A stretch of DNA of 64,000 nt from Allocoleopsis franciscana PCC 7113 (GTDB lineage: Bacteria > Cyanobacteriota > Cyanobacteriia > Cyanobacteriales > Coleofasciculaceae), in the NCBI RefSeq assembly GCF_000317515.1, contig NC_019738.1, positions 6,722,001-6,786,000 on the forward strand, in the 5' to 3' direction. Positions 18,226 to 27,909 of the stretch are shown here, in pieces; position 1 is the stretch's first letter, and the number at the start of each line of letters is the position of its first letter. Below the pieces are notes generated by a model. That model ran no database searches, had not been told where the DNA came from, and was given only the letters and a program-made list of their open reading frames with translations. A program made the position numbers and the translations under genes.

Positions 18226-19413
18226 CTACCGTGCAACCGGGAAGCGCTTTCCTTGCCCGATCGCCTCATAAACAGAGGTAAGGTTAACAGCGATCGCACT
18301 CCAAGAATAACGACGACTCACCAATCGTTTGCCATTCTCACCCAATTCAATCCGACGGTTTGGCGAGATGAGTAACTCTTGTATTGCCCTCACTAAAGCA
18401 TCCAATTCTCCTTCAACCACTAATCCCGCATTGGCGGCGGCAATATCTGGAGCAATTTGAACATCGGGAGTTACAATCACAGGTACTCCTGCCGCCATGG
18501 CTTCAGCTACCGCAATCCCAAAATTTTCCGAAAACGAAGGTAAAACAAAAATATCTGAGCCTTGTAGCAACAAATCTTTATCAGCACCCATCACAAAACC
18601 AGGTATCGTTGTCCGCCTAGCTAAACCCAGAGATGAGACTAAATGGGTGAGGTAGGCAAGATAGTCCGATTCTCCTGAACCCGCCAGAATTAGATGAAAG
18701 TCGTAGTTGAGGCTGGTGAGTTTTGAGAGTGCTTGTAACAACAAATCCGGACGTTTCTTGGGATGGAGGCGAGACAAAAAGAGAACGATTGGAGTTCCCG
18801 GCTTAATGTTATATCTCTCGCGGATGCTTTGCTTAGACTGAAATTGGTAAGTTGGCAGATTAACCCCGTAAGGAACGACAAAGGTAGGAGCCTGTATGCC
18901 AAAATTGCGAACATCTCGTGATTCTTCGGGTGTTGCACAGTGGATAGCTACAGCTTGGTTGAGGTTATGGCGTTCGATGGGGGAATAGACTTGCTTTTTG
19001 AGGCGCTTATGATTGAGCGCCCAAGGAGTCAACATGCCATAGGGCGTTGCGATGTAAGGAATTTTGTGGAATCTCGCGAGTGCAGCAGCACAAGTGGGAG
19101 CGTAGGAAAAGAGGTAGTGAGTATGAACCAAATCATATTCTTTAAGATGTTCCCCTAGCCAGCTCGTTAAAGCCGTAGAGAAAATAAATTCCTTCATCGG
19201 AAGGAAAGTCCGGGGCAAAAACCAGACGGGAACATGCTCATATTGAACTCGCTGATATAACGGTACATCTAACACTTCAGACCCGTTATCATTAGTCGTT
19301 ACAATTTCCGTATCGCATCCTTTGTCTCGTAAAGCTCTGACAATCTCCAGCAAGATTTGAGTAGGGCCTCCTTTTACCTTTGCTAGGGAAGGAATGACGT
19401 GGAGTAATTTCAT
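18226..19413 (-). CDS. GT4-family glycosyltransferase
   Basis: A 395-residue GT-B enzyme. The N-terminal glycine loop is LLHVIPSLAKVKGGPTQILLEIVRAL. The donor domain has IVLFLSRLHPKKRPDLLLQAL and the EX7E motif in SFSENFGIAVAEAMAAGVPVIV. This is a standard retaining GT4, similar in layout to WcaC/PimB-type transferases. The stop lies 25 bp from the Wzc-like gene stop on the opposite strand, and no strong terminator is visible between them, so some transcriptional interference is possible. Confidence 0.9.
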   Translation of the reverse strand: MKLLHVIPSLAKVKGGPTQILLEIVRALRDKGCDTEIVTTNDNGSEVLDVPLYQRVQYEHVPVWFLPRTFLPMKEFIFSTALTSWLGEHLKEYDLVHTHYLFSYAPTCAAALARFHKIPYIATPYGMLTPWALNHKRLKKQVYSPIERHNLNQAVAIHCATPEESRDVRNFGIQAPTFVVPYGVNLPTYQFQSKQSIRERYNIKPGTPIVLFLSRLHPKKRPDLLLQALSKLTSLNYDFHLILAGSGESDYLAYLTHLVSSLGLARRTTIPGFVMGADKDLLLQGSDIFVLPSFSENFGIAVAEAMAAGVPVIVTPDVQIAPDIAAANAGLVVEGELDALVRAIQELLISPNRRIELGENGKRLVSRRYSWSAIAVNLTSVYEAIGQGKRFPVAR

Positions 19414-19561
19414 TTCTAGCTTTTTTTATGAAGTCATATAAGCTCTGATTAAAGCGTTCTCTAGAGAAAAAATCAATAACTCTGTGTCGTAATTATTCTT
19501 TGGGATAGATGAAGGAATTTGGCTTAGATCCTTAAAGAAAGACTAACGCTGCCACTTGCCT

Positions 19562-20545
19562 TTAAGGCAAACAGCCTGGTAACTTTTGCGCCGTACATAG
19601 TCGCTCAAAGAGTAAATCGGCGATCGCTTGATTACCGGGTACCGTTAGGTGTATTCCATCGGGTTGATAAAAGGTTTCTACTGTCTTTTTCGGCAGAGTT
19701 GACCAAGCTTGGTGAGCGTCGATTACGTTGACTTGTAAAGAATTGAGCAACTGAAGAAATTCTGGCTTGTATTTTGGCACATTGAAACTTGGAACCAGAT
19801 TGTTCAGATTAGGCGTAAACAGGACAAAAATAGGACGTTGTTGAGTACGAACCCAAGTGACAAGGGCGTTTAAGTTTTGTAGATTTTGCTGAAATTGCTG
19901 GTCCAGTTCTTGGACAGAAGGCCGCGAAACGTTAGCTGGGGGAGAACCTAAACGCACAAGATTCGCTAATCTAGGCAATATATAGCGAGTCAGAGCCTCC
20001 TGAATTGCCAAAAGTGGGGGTCGATCTGGGTAGGATGGATCGTGTCCGACGCGATCGCTAGTACTCGTAGGTTGCGCTAGGTCATCAGTACCCATTTGCG
20101 AGATCACCGCCTCACTCTCAAATATGCCAAACTTGCGGAGATAGGCTAACTGATTACCAATTGCCCAAGACCCTGCTGAAGCATTAATTACTTCTACGGG
20201 TTGTTTTTTGGCAGCTAATCGCGCTTCAAAAAGTGCTGAAATGGTTTGCGTTTGATCGGTGAGGGTGCCGCCGTTGATAATGGAGTCACCGATGAACAAA
20301 ATCCTCAAAGTACCTTGAGGCTTAGGAGTAGTAACAGGTTGAGAACGTTGAGAGTACTCGTTGTACTTAATGGTTTTGCCAAAGCGAAATACGGTTTGAT
20401 TGGGTCGATAGCGGTAGCCTATATCCGCATCCGCTTGAAATAAAACCGGGCTACCTAATCCCAACGCCAGCCGTAAGACCAATTCAATCACAATTAAGGC
20501 GGCAACTGTACACCCCGGTATCCAGTATTTGGCAGGAAATTTCAT
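19562..20545 (-). CDS. membrane-anchored SGNH/GDSL hydrolase
   Basis: A 327-residue protein with an N-terminal membrane helix (about 9-28, AALIVIELVLRLALGLG) and an SGNH esterase fold. Block I has the nucleophile Ser in FIGDSIINGG, block III is replaced by QMGTDDL, and block V DGIHLTVPGNQ carries the catalytic Asp and His. Such enzymes add or remove acetyl groups or act on lipids and glycans at the cell surface. In this locus a role in trimming or modifying acyl groups on the glycan is likely but unproven. It lies between two glycosyltransferase genes in the same direction. Confidence 0.83.
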   Translation of the reverse strand: MKFPAKYWIPGCTVAALIVIELVLRLALGLGSPVLFQADADIGYRYRPNQTVFRFGKTIKYNEYSQRSQPVTTPKPQGTLRILFIGDSIINGGTLTDQTQTISALFEARLAAKKQPVEVINASAGSWAIGNQLAYLRKFGIFESEAVISQMGTDDLAQPTSTSDRVGHDPSYPDRPPLLAIQEALTRYILPRLANLVRLGSPPANVSRPSVQELDQQFQQNLQNLNALVTWVRTQQRPIFVLFTPNLNNLVPSFNVPKYKPEFLQLLNSLQVNVIDAHQAWSTLPKKTVETFYQPDGIHLTVPGNQAIADLLFERLCTAQKLPGCLP

Positions 20546-20570
20546 GGTAGAAGGATAAAAGTTTTTTAGT

Positions 20571-21743
20571 TCATGGATTGGAATTAGATTCCAGAATTTC
20601 AGAGTTTTTGATTAAATCACCTAATGTTTTTTGAAAGCACTCAAATGAAAATTTTTCAATAACTTTTTGTCGTAATAATTCTGGCTGATAAATTAGAGAG
20701 TTTGGATAAGTGCCTTGCAAAATTTGAAGGATTGTTTTTGCGATCGCCTCCAGATCATCCGGGTCAACTAAGGCTCCCAATTCCCCCTGACATAAAGCAT
20801 CAATTGCCCCATCTTGATTGCCCCCTAAGGTAGGTTTTCCACAAGCTAATGCTTCCAGATAGACAATTCCAAAACCTTCCCCCTTACTCGGCATCACAAA
20901 AACATCACAAAGATTGTAATGGTCGCACAGTTCGCGATCGGGGACAAATCCTGCCAATGTGACACAATCTTGTAAATTGAGCTGATGAATTAACTGCTCA
21001 ATCCGAGGGCGGTCATCTCCTTGACCCACTAAAATGTAGTGGATGTTAGGTATGGATGAGCGAATTTCTGGTAAGGCGTGGAGGATTTGGTCATAACCTT
21101 TGTAGCGGTCAGAACTGGACAAACGACCAACTGTTAAGAGAATGGGTTGTTTAGGTTCTAAGCTATAACGTTGGATTAAATAATCAGGTTTGGGGCTAAT
21201 TTTAAATTGTTTGGCATCAAAGGTAACGGGTAAGAGGCTGATTTTATCCAAGGAAATTTTTTGTTCTTTAATGATGCGATCGCGAGTATAGGTACCGATG
21301 GAAATGACCTTGTCTGCTGAATGGAGTGCTTGAATTTTACCTGGGTCTCGAACCTCCCAAGCATCTGTACCATAGACAATAATCCAATAAGGAATTCTTG
21401 TCAGTCGATGAAGGAAGAGCGCAACAGGTGAAAAATTAATATGACCACATAATATTAAGTTTGGTTTTTTTTTCAAAACTCCGGAAATCAGGGTGATAGA
21501 AAAATAGGGTGTTTGTAAAAATCTGGGCAGGTTTCCACTAAAGACAAATGTAAGATTTTGGGAAGGCAATTGCTCTGGAGAAGAGTGTTTGTCAAGTTTA
21601 TCAAAAATGGACAATCCCAAACTAGGAAATTCATTGATTAACGCTTTTATAACATCCTGTAAATAGACTTGAATTCCCCCCTTAAACTCAAATAGATTGG
21701 GAACCCATAAGTGAAAATACATCACATTCTTAGTTTTTTGCAT
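20571..21743 (-). CDS. GT4-family glycosyltransferase
   Basis: A 390-residue GT-B glycosyltransferase. The N-terminal part has FEFKGGIQVYLQDVIKAL, the usual Gly-rich acceptor-domain loop. The donor domain holds LLTVGRLSSSDRYKGYDQIL, then DVFVMPSKGEGFGIVYLEAL with the EX7E glutamates and ACGKPTLGG. It is a retaining enzyme acting at the inner side of the plasma membrane. It ends 25 bp before the SGNH hydrolase gene and is probably part of the same minus-strand transcript. Confidence 0.9.
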   Translation of the reverse strand: MQKTKNVMYFHLWVPNLFEFKGGIQVYLQDVIKALINEFPSLGLSIFDKLDKHSSPEQLPSQNLTFVFSGNLPRFLQTPYFSITLISGVLKKKPNLILCGHINFSPVALFLHRLTRIPYWIIVYGTDAWEVRDPGKIQALHSADKVISIGTYTRDRIIKEQKISLDKISLLPVTFDAKQFKISPKPDYLIQRYSLEPKQPILLTVGRLSSSDRYKGYDQILHALPEIRSSIPNIHYILVGQGDDRPRIEQLIHQLNLQDCVTLAGFVPDRELCDHYNLCDVFVMPSKGEGFGIVYLEALACGKPTLGGNQDGAIDALCQGELGALVDPDDLEAIAKTILQILQGTYPNSLIYQPELLRQKVIEKFSFECFQKTLGDLIKNSEILESNSNP

Positions 21744-21802
21744 AAGAAAGTTTGAGTTGAATATATTTATTGAATAAATGTTTTATTGATTGATTACTAA
21801 GC

Positions 21803-23059
21803 CTAAATGTGCTTTAAAAGCTGCAAGATCTGACTGGCAACTGTCTGACGGTATCGCTCCCACGTTAGTTGCTCAGCTTGCCGACGAGCAGCGCGACCCA
21901 TTTCCGCTAACTCTAAGGGATGTTGATAGCACCACTCTAGTTTTTCCTTTAACATTTCTGTATCGCGAATATTGACAATAAAGCCCTCTATACCATCGGT
22001 AATAATATCAGAACCGCCAGCATTTGGTGTAGTAATCAGCGGAATTCCACAAGCTAATGCCTCTAATTGCACTAAGGCAAGTCCTTCAACCAGAGACGGG
22101 ATTACTAAAACATTGGCTGAGCTATAGTACTGATTTAATGAGGCATGAGGTACGGATGAAATATAACGGATTTGTCCGGTATATCGCTCTAACCAGCCTT
22201 CCGGAAAATCATTAATTCCTACCAATAAAAGCTCGGATTGAGGAAACTTTAATTCCTGCCAAGCTTTTAATAAATAGTGAACACCTTTACGAGGCCCTAC
22301 ACGACCAACAAATAACACTCGAAAAAGTGGGTCGTTTTTAGGTTGTGGCTGGAAATAATCAATCGGCGCACCGAAGGTAACTACACTTATCTTTTCTTTT
22401 TTTATCCCTGCCTCAAGTAAGGAATTCTGTACAAAGGAAGAGGGGGCAAAAATATGGTCTGCTAATTGAATTTCCTGCTCTTTTCGCTCCAGTTTCCACG
22501 TTGGTTCTTGAGTGACTTGCAACGCTGAAGCTAAGTCGGGAAATCGTTCAGCTTCTTGTGCCAATAGAGCGTGACTTGTGCGATAAAAGGCGATAGGTAG
22601 ATCGTATAAGCACAGGATACCTTGCTGTTTTGCCCTCTGAAATGTCGTAGCTGCACCATCTTCGTAAGCATAGACGGCATCCAACTCTTGAAGATGATGT
22701 TCGGCAACGTGACAATCCAGTGAGAGATAAATGTGATCGACGAGTTCTTGATAGCTGAAACCCAAGCGGCGATATAAACCTGTTTTCACGAGGATCAACC
22801 GTATAATTTCCTGCCAAGGATGTGTCCGCATCAGTGTACCTGGGGGGGGGACCCAAGTTCTACGTCCTAATTCCTGTGTGACACTATCTTTAATTTTCTT
22901 GGGTAGTAGAGTTAAGTAAGGTGAAAAAGAGCCTTCAGGATTATAGGCAATGGTCGTAATAATTTCCTTAAGTAATCCAGTTTCTGATAAAGTGATTGCA
23001 CAATTTCGGGAGTTAGGATTACCTGTAGGATGAATCAGGGAAATACGAGGATAGGACAT
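21803..23059 (-). CDS. GT4-family glycosyltransferase
   Basis: A 418-residue GT-B enzyme. The N-terminal region (RISLIHPTGNPNSRNCAITLSE) is typical of a cyanobacterial GT4 subgroup. The donor domain includes VLFVGRVGPRKGVHYLLKAWQEL and the EX7E motif in SLVEGLALVQLEAL followed by ACGIPLITT. Its start region overlaps the end of the O-antigen-ligase-like gene by 41 bp, so the two are tightly coupled. That suggests it may add a sugar just before polymerisation or chain release (inference). Confidence 0.9.
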   Translation of the reverse strand: MSYPRISLIHPTGNPNSRNCAITLSETGLLKEIITTIAYNPEGSFSPYLTLLPKKIKDSVTQELGRRTWVPPPGTLMRTHPWQEIIRLILVKTGLYRRLGFSYQELVDHIYLSLDCHVAEHHLQELDAVYAYEDGAATTFQRAKQQGILCLYDLPIAFYRTSHALLAQEAERFPDLASALQVTQEPTWKLERKEQEIQLADHIFAPSSFVQNSLLEAGIKKEKISVVTFGAPIDYFQPQPKNDPLFRVLFVGRVGPRKGVHYLLKAWQELKFPQSELLLVGINDFPEGWLERYTGQIRYISSVPHASLNQYYSSANVLVIPSLVEGLALVQLEALACGIPLITTPNAGGSDIITDGIEGFIVNIRDTEMLKEKLEWCYQHPLELAEMGRAARRQAEQLTWERYRQTVASQILQLLKHI

Positions 23060-24431
23060 GTTCTTGCCAAAATTGTTGTTCTTTTTGCCAGTTCTCTATT
23101 TGTTCCAGTCGAGGTAGCAAAAAGATAAAGCTGCTGAGAAACCAATAGTAAACGGCGTAGGTATGGTGAAAAACTAGGAAGCCATTAATTTGGATGAGCT
23201 GGAGAAGGAAAGCCACAAGGGCTAATTCGCGCAGAAATCGTGTTTTTAAGCTCAAAAAGGTACGTAGAAGCATAATTAGAATACTTACCCTTAACCCATA
23301 CCAAAAAAGAAAGCCGATTGGACCCAACTCTAAAGCGATTCTGCCCATTTCTGGTTCAAAATAGGTTGGAATCACTTCACCCGGTGGTAAATTCAAGATT
23401 AGGCGAATTGTAGGGGCAGCTTGATGGGTTGCACCCGTGCCAAAGCCATCCAGTTCTTTATACTTGATAAAGTCAATAGGCTCGGTGAAACTCATTAAAA
23501 TTCGCCCAGATACATCTTTATTAGATGTGGCACGCGACCAAAAAGCCTCGATTGCCGGACTAAACCAGATAAAGCCAGCAATTGTAACAATGATAGTCGG
23601 TAGAATTAGCTTTTTGAGCAGACGTACTGCGCTCGAAGGTCGAGTTAATCCTTTCGCACAAAGATAACCGATTAAAAATAAAACTTCCGCTAAAATTGTG
23701 GTGCGAGAGCCAGTCATAAACGAGTTAATGCTTACCAAAAATAGGGCTATGACACCGAGAACTTGCCATTTGAGCGACTGTTTTACGGAAAGCAGGGCTA
23801 TCAGTAAGGCAAAGCAGACTATTAGATAGACGGCGTAGTTATTAATATAAGAAAAAGTGCCCGTGATTCGGACTGTTAATGTCGCTCCGAATGTAGCTTT
23901 TCCGACTGCTGCTTCGTCAGCATAAGCATTAATAAAACTGTCATAAGGGCTAAAGAACTGAACAATACCGATGAGACCACAAGGTATAGTTAGCAAGAGG
24001 TGCGAGCGCAAAAATTTGTAAAGTTCATCTTCTGAATCAAATAAGTATGGAATCATCCAAATTAGGGGGATGTATACCAAATAGCCTCTGAGTCCGAAAA
24101 TCCCAACCAACGGCGATCCTAAGCTGGGATTAAAAGCCTGGAAAATACACCATCCCATGGCAACAAATATCAAAACATTAACAATTTTTATTCCTCCTTT
24201 TGTGGGTAACTTGTCTTTAGGAACAGAGAAGGCATAAAAATTCAAATAGGCTCCGATCAATACCACATCTTTGAGAAAATAAATCATCTCACTAGCCTGA
24301 GGCAGTACCCACTTTCGCAGTGCTCCCTCAAAAACTAGAAGAATAAATACAGCTTTTACGGAGCGACGCCACTTCAAAGCTGAAAGATAAAAGATAACGA
24401 CACCAGCCAATAAAGCAATTATCAGTTTCAC
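23019..24431 (-). CDS. O-antigen polymerase/ligase-like membrane protein
   Basis: A 470-residue polytopic membrane protein with roughly ten to twelve hydrophobic helices and a larger soluble loop in the C-terminal half (about 300-360, including GFGTGATHQAAPTIRLILNLPPGEVIPTYFE interrupted by polar residues). This layout fits the Wzy/WaaL (O-antigen ligase) family, which polymerises or transfers lipid-linked glycan at the periplasmic face. Sequence alone cannot separate polymerase from ligase. It is unusual beside a Wzm/Wzt exporter, which normally does not need a Wzy polymerase. The 3' end overlaps the GT4 gene at 23059 by 41 bp. Confidence 0.78.
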   Translation of the reverse strand: MKLIIALLAGVVIFYLSALKWRRSVKAVFILLVFEGALRKWVLPQASEMIYFLKDVVLIGAYLNFYAFSVPKDKLPTKGGIKIVNVLIFVAMGWCIFQAFNPSLGSPLVGIFGLRGYLVYIPLIWMIPYLFDSEDELYKFLRSHLLLTIPCGLIGIVQFFSPYDSFINAYADEAAVGKATFGATLTVRITGTFSYINNYAVYLIVCFALLIALLSVKQSLKWQVLGVIALFLVSINSFMTGSRTTILAEVLFLIGYLCAKGLTRPSSAVRLLKKLILPTIIVTIAGFIWFSPAIEAFWSRATSNKDVSGRILMSFTEPIDFIKYKELDGFGTGATHQAAPTIRLILNLPPGEVIPTYFEPEMGRIALELGPIGFLFWYGLRVSILIMLLRTFLSLKTRFLRELALVAFLLQLIQINGFLVFHHTYAVYYWFLSSFIFLLPRLEQIENWQKEQQFWQEHVLSSYFPDSSYR

Positions 24432-24458
24432 TCAATGAACCTTTGAAAACTTTCTAGA

Positions 24459-25145
24459 TTAATTAATTGATTCAGCAATTGTTAAAAGTGATGGGTAGTT
24501 CTTTTTTAGATAACTTAACCAATAAGCAATTTTGACCGCTTGATTCTGAGAAACGATTGAGCCAATGGTTTTCAAAAGAAAAGGGCCATAAAGAAGATTT
24601 TGGTGAACAGGACGCCAGCCGCAGTGAAATAGAAGATTAGTGATAGTTTGAAATGTCCAGCATTGAAAATGTTGGTTAGAGTCTGGCACTAAACTCGGTT
24701 TTAAATCGACTTCTACGGGAAGGACAAGAATTAGTTTACCTCCCGGCTTGAGGTACCGATGAAAATTTTTCAAATCCTCGGCTGGTGTCGGTGAATGTTC
24801 TAGGGAGTGGGAAGAAAGTAAAAAATCAAAAGAGTTTTCAGGAATATTTTCGATACAGTTTAAAGCCTTTTTTCCATTTCGTTTCAGAAAATTCACAGCA
24901 TAGTCTGAATAATCAAAGAATGTAACATTTTTTAGAGCGGCTGAAACCTGCCCCAAACCACAGCCAAAATCTAAAACGTCTAAATCCGGATTGAGTTTGT
25001 TTTGCTCAAAAATTGCTTTTTTCCAGTATAAGGAGAGAATTTCATAATAATTTTTATCTTCAAATACTCGTGCATAATGACTACTATAATAATCCTGATT
25101 ATACAATTCTATATCGCTCCTTTTATTAGTGTCTGAGGAATTCAT
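24459..25145 (-). CDS. class I SAM-dependent methyltransferase
   Basis: A 228-residue methyltransferase with motif I VLDFGCGLGQVSAAL (about 59-73), then FFDYSDYAVNFLKRNG, FDFLLSSHSLEHSPTP (motif with the SxSLEH core) and YLKPGGKLILVLPVE. This is the Methyltransf_11/23 order. The strand order is complete, so it is probably active. The glycan position it methylates is unknown. It lies between a GT4 gene (25191) and the polymerase-like gene (23019). Confidence 0.87.
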   Translation of the reverse strand: MNSSDTNKRSDIELYNQDYYSSHYARVFEDKNYYEILSLYWKKAIFEQNKLNPDLDVLDFGCGLGQVSAALKNVTFFDYSDYAVNFLKRNGKKALNCIENIPENSFDFLLSSHSLEHSPTPAEDLKNFHRYLKPGGKLILVLPVEVDLKPSLVPDSNQHFQCWTFQTITNLLFHCGWRPVHQNLLYGPFLLKTIGSIVSQNQAVKIAYWLSYLKKNYPSLLTIAESIN

Positions 25146-25190
25146 GGTTTTGATAAATTTACATCACAAGTCTTAAGATAACTTAGAGTT

Positions 25191-26333
25191 CTATATATTT
25201 TTTTGAATTGGCTTATGATTTAATAAGGATTGATATATATCTACATATTTTTTTGTCAGATTCATTTCATCAAATAGCTTCACTTGAAGAGAAGCATTTT
25301 CCAGTTGTTCCTTAGCCAGTGACTCATCAGTCATAAGTTTTATCATGCATTCATAAAGTGATTGATAGTCTCCATTCTTAAATTTAAGCCCAGCATTACC
25401 TACACATTCTGCATGACCTCCAAACTCAGATACAATGATATTTTTCCCGGCAGCTAATAATTCTAATGCCACTCCTCCCATTGGTTCTTCCCAAACAGAG
25501 GGGACAACAGCAATCTGGCTTTGAGCCATGATTTCTAGTAAATCTTTACCATACTGAGAACCTAAAAAAAATACATTATCAGTAATTTTTAGTTTTGCTA
25601 CCAGCTTTTCCAAATCTGGCTTTATATTCCCTTCGCCGACAATAGCCAGTTTTTTCCCTCTACCATTAGGAGAAGACAGGAGTAAATGAAATGCATTAAT
25701 TAAATCAGGCACACCCTTCTCACTCACTAAGCGACCCACATAGATAAAATCATACTTTTTAGATAATTTGCTTTTTGATAATTTGAATTGATTAAGAGGA
25801 TAGGGCGTGTAGGATACGATTTGATTTTTTAAAGGTTGTCGTTTAGCTACCCACTCTGTAGCCGCAATATTCAAATCTACCTGAGCAGCGACATAACGCC
25901 TAATTCCTAACTTAATAAACTCTCTTAGAAAGTGAATTAAACCTTTTTTCTTCAAGTGGTAAATTAAGGAAGGTAGGGGAGTCATGGGGGCGGGTTCACC
26001 ATCTACCCAACCTAAACCATCAACACAGGAAACTTGATAGCCATTGTGTGTCCAAATGAACGGTTTATTATTTAATTTAGCAAAAGGGAACATGGCAATA
26101 CTTGCACCATTAGAATGTACCAGATCACATTGACGTGTCAGCTCAAATCGCTCTCTCAGTTTTGGCTGTCTAACCACTCTATAACTCCGGTTATCTTCTT
26201 GCTCAGAAGCAGTTTCTGTAACAACGATACATTCCTGTCCTAACCGAACAATATTTTCAGCGAGTGTAGCCGTGATTGTCTCAACGCCACCCAGAGAAGG
26301 CCAAAATACAGAAGAGTAGAGCAAAATTTTCAT
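25191..26333 (-). CDS. GT4-family glycosyltransferase
   Basis: A 380-residue GT-B glycosyltransferase. The acceptor domain starts KILLYSSVFWPSLGGVETITATLAENI. The donor domain has FIYVGRLVSEKGVPDLINAF and the variant EX7E in WEEPMGGVALELLAAGKNIIVSEFGG. It is a retaining enzyme expected in the cytoplasm. The ATG at 26333 is the only reasonable start. It probably belongs to the same transcript as the TylF-like methyltransferase gene 63 bp upstream. Confidence 0.9.
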   Translation of the reverse strand: MKILLYSSVFWPSLGGVETITATLAENIVRLGQECIVVTETASEQEDNRSYRVVRQPKLRERFELTRQCDLVHSNGASIAMFPFAKLNNKPFIWTHNGYQVSCVDGLGWVDGEPAPMTPLPSLIYHLKKKGLIHFLREFIKLGIRRYVAAQVDLNIAATEWVAKRQPLKNQIVSYTPYPLNQFKLSKSKLSKKYDFIYVGRLVSEKGVPDLINAFHLLLSSPNGRGKKLAIVGEGNIKPDLEKLVAKLKITDNVFFLGSQYGKDLLEIMAQSQIAVVPSVWEEPMGGVALELLAAGKNIIVSEFGGHAECVGNAGLKFKNGDYQSLYECMIKLMTDESLAKEQLENASLQVKLFDEMNLTKKYVDIYQSLLNHKPIQKNI

Positions 26334-26396
26334 CCGATTCTTGGGCTATTCTTAGTCTGCAATTTAATGGATGACGTTATCCAGAAAATCATCCAG

Positions 26397-27122
26397 CTAC
26401 GGCGTAATATTTTCAGAATTCAGCTTTGGTTTTTGAAAGTAATATGCTTCTTTGTCAATCTGTACCAGATGCACGGGATGATTCAACTGACTGATAAATT
26501 CATCCGTGGCTAACCGACTCCCTTGAAAATAACCATAATCGTTTAATAGGACATAACCTCCAGGTTGAACGAATTCATAAAATTTTTCTAAAGACAGTTT
26601 GACTGGATTATAGAAATCACAATCAATGTGTAATAAAGCGATTTCAACTCGCTCTGCCGCAGGGAATGTATCCTCAAATAACCCCACAACAATTGTATAT
26701 TGTTCCTCCGGAACCTTTAGCCGATGCATAATTCTGCGAGTTTGCTGCTCAGATCCAACATAAGAACCTGTCAGTGAACGCGAAGAATCATCATCCTTTT
26801 CCACTGTTTCTGGCATCCCTGCAAATGAGTCATAAAGCCAAAGCCTGCGGCTAAACTTTGAACGCTTTGCTTCGTAACCTAATACGCCTGCACTCCCACC
26901 CCGGTAAACACCACACTCGACAAAATCGCCAGGAATTTCTTCCCGCTCTAATCGCTGCGCTAGTTCTTGTAGAAAGAAAAGATTGATATAAGAAAGAAGA
27001 GAATGGGGCCGTACTGTTCTAAACGGTTCGGGTAAGCCAAAGTACCGAAGATCGTATGCCAGTTCTAGTAGAGGCTGAGGTGATATTTTTTGTAGTTTAG
27101 ATTTGGCAGACTGTCTTAACAT
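26397..27122 (-). CDS. TylF/MycF-family O-methyltransferase
   Basis: A 241-residue SAM- and metal-dependent O-methyltransferase of the TylF/MycF group, known for methylating sugar hydroxyls of macrolides. The SAM motif is FVECGVYRGGSAGVLG (about 66-81), the acidic segment is WLYDSFAGMPE, and the metal/base region is LLHIDCDFYNPVKLSL followed by GGYVLLNDYG. The two Asp positions typical of metal binding are present. It is the strongest sign in the locus that sugar O-methylation takes place. Confidence 0.9.
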   Translation of the reverse strand: MLRQSAKSKLQKISPQPLLELAYDLRYFGLPEPFRTVRPHSLLSYINLFFLQELAQRLEREEIPGDFVECGVYRGGSAGVLGYEAKRSKFSRRLWLYDSFAGMPETVEKDDDSSRSLTGSYVGSEQQTRRIMHRLKVPEEQYTIVVGLFEDTFPAAERVEIALLHIDCDFYNPVKLSLEKFYEFVQPGGYVLLNDYGYFQGSRLATDEFISQLNHPVHLVQIDKEAYYFQKPKLNSENITP

Positions 27123-27175
27123 GAAGATACTGATGCACTGAATGAAACATTAATTTGATAGCATTTATTGTTAAT

Positions 27176-27865
27176 TTAAACCGCTACATACTTAAATACG
27201 CGGTGTTGGTTCGGCGCATCTTTTTCTCCAATAAAACTTCCGACGAAACTTCCCTCAAAACCCGCTTCCTCACCGAATTTCCGCATCTGGCTATGGGTGT
27301 AAACAAATAGTCTGTGGCTATGAGATTGGTAGATTTGAGGAATGGGGATGGGGGCGTCCCCAAAAGTGGTGTAAAAAACAGCGCCTGTCTCTACGTAGGG
27401 ACGCAAATTTTTCAGGCAAAGTTTGATATCTGAAGGAGCAAGGTGAGTAAATAGGGAGAACGCCACACAGAAGGTTGGCTTTTTCGGCAGCTGAGCGAAG
27501 TCAAAGCAATCGGTAATAATAAAGTGAGGTTTTTTTTGTTGCATTAACCCTGGATCGACTTCATGTTCAATGGCTAAGTCGATCAAAAGTTTTTCCCGAT
27601 CAATGCCAATATAGTTCCCTTCTTCCAAATAGGGAATTAGCTTTCGTCCCAGACGCAGTGAACCGCAGCCAATATCAGCAAAGACATCGCTGGGTTTGAG
27701 TCCCCTGTTCATACAGTAGTCGAGCTGCTGGTTGCTACCTTGTTCATAGTCTCCGCCAACGTAAGCTTTGTAACCACACTGCTTGACGCCCTCCTCACCG
27801 TGCTTCATGGCGGGATCGTAATTGCGGATGTAATAGTCTACCAACTTCTTCATGGATTGAAACAT
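27176..27865 (-). CDS. class I SAM-dependent methyltransferase
   Basis: A methyltransferase of about 229 residues. The SAM motif is FADIGCGSLRLGRKL, the acidic segment is YIGIDREKLLIDLAI, and VAFSLFTHLAPSDIKLCLKNLRPYVETGAVFYTTFGD forms motifs II and III. I chose the ATG at 27865 (MFQSMKKLV) because AAGGAG (27875-27880) sits 9 bases upstream; a longer frame would need TTG at 27889. The C-terminus is short and ends in VFKYVAV. It is co-directional with, and close to, the glycosyltransferase gene at 27910. Confidence 0.88.
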   Translation of the reverse strand: MFQSMKKLVDYYIRNYDPAMKHGEEGVKQCGYKAYVGGDYEQGSNQQLDYCMNRGLKPSDVFADIGCGSLRLGRKLIPYLEEGNYIGIDREKLLIDLAIEHEVDPGLMQQKKPHFIITDCFDFAQLPKKPTFCVAFSLFTHLAPSDIKLCLKNLRPYVETGAVFYTTFGDAPIPIPQIYQSHSHRLFVYTHSQMRKFGEEAGFEGSFVGSFIGEKDAPNQHRVFKYVAV

Positions 27866-27909
27866 CGCAACTAGCTCCTTTAAACTCAACTAATCTTACT
27901 AATACCCAC

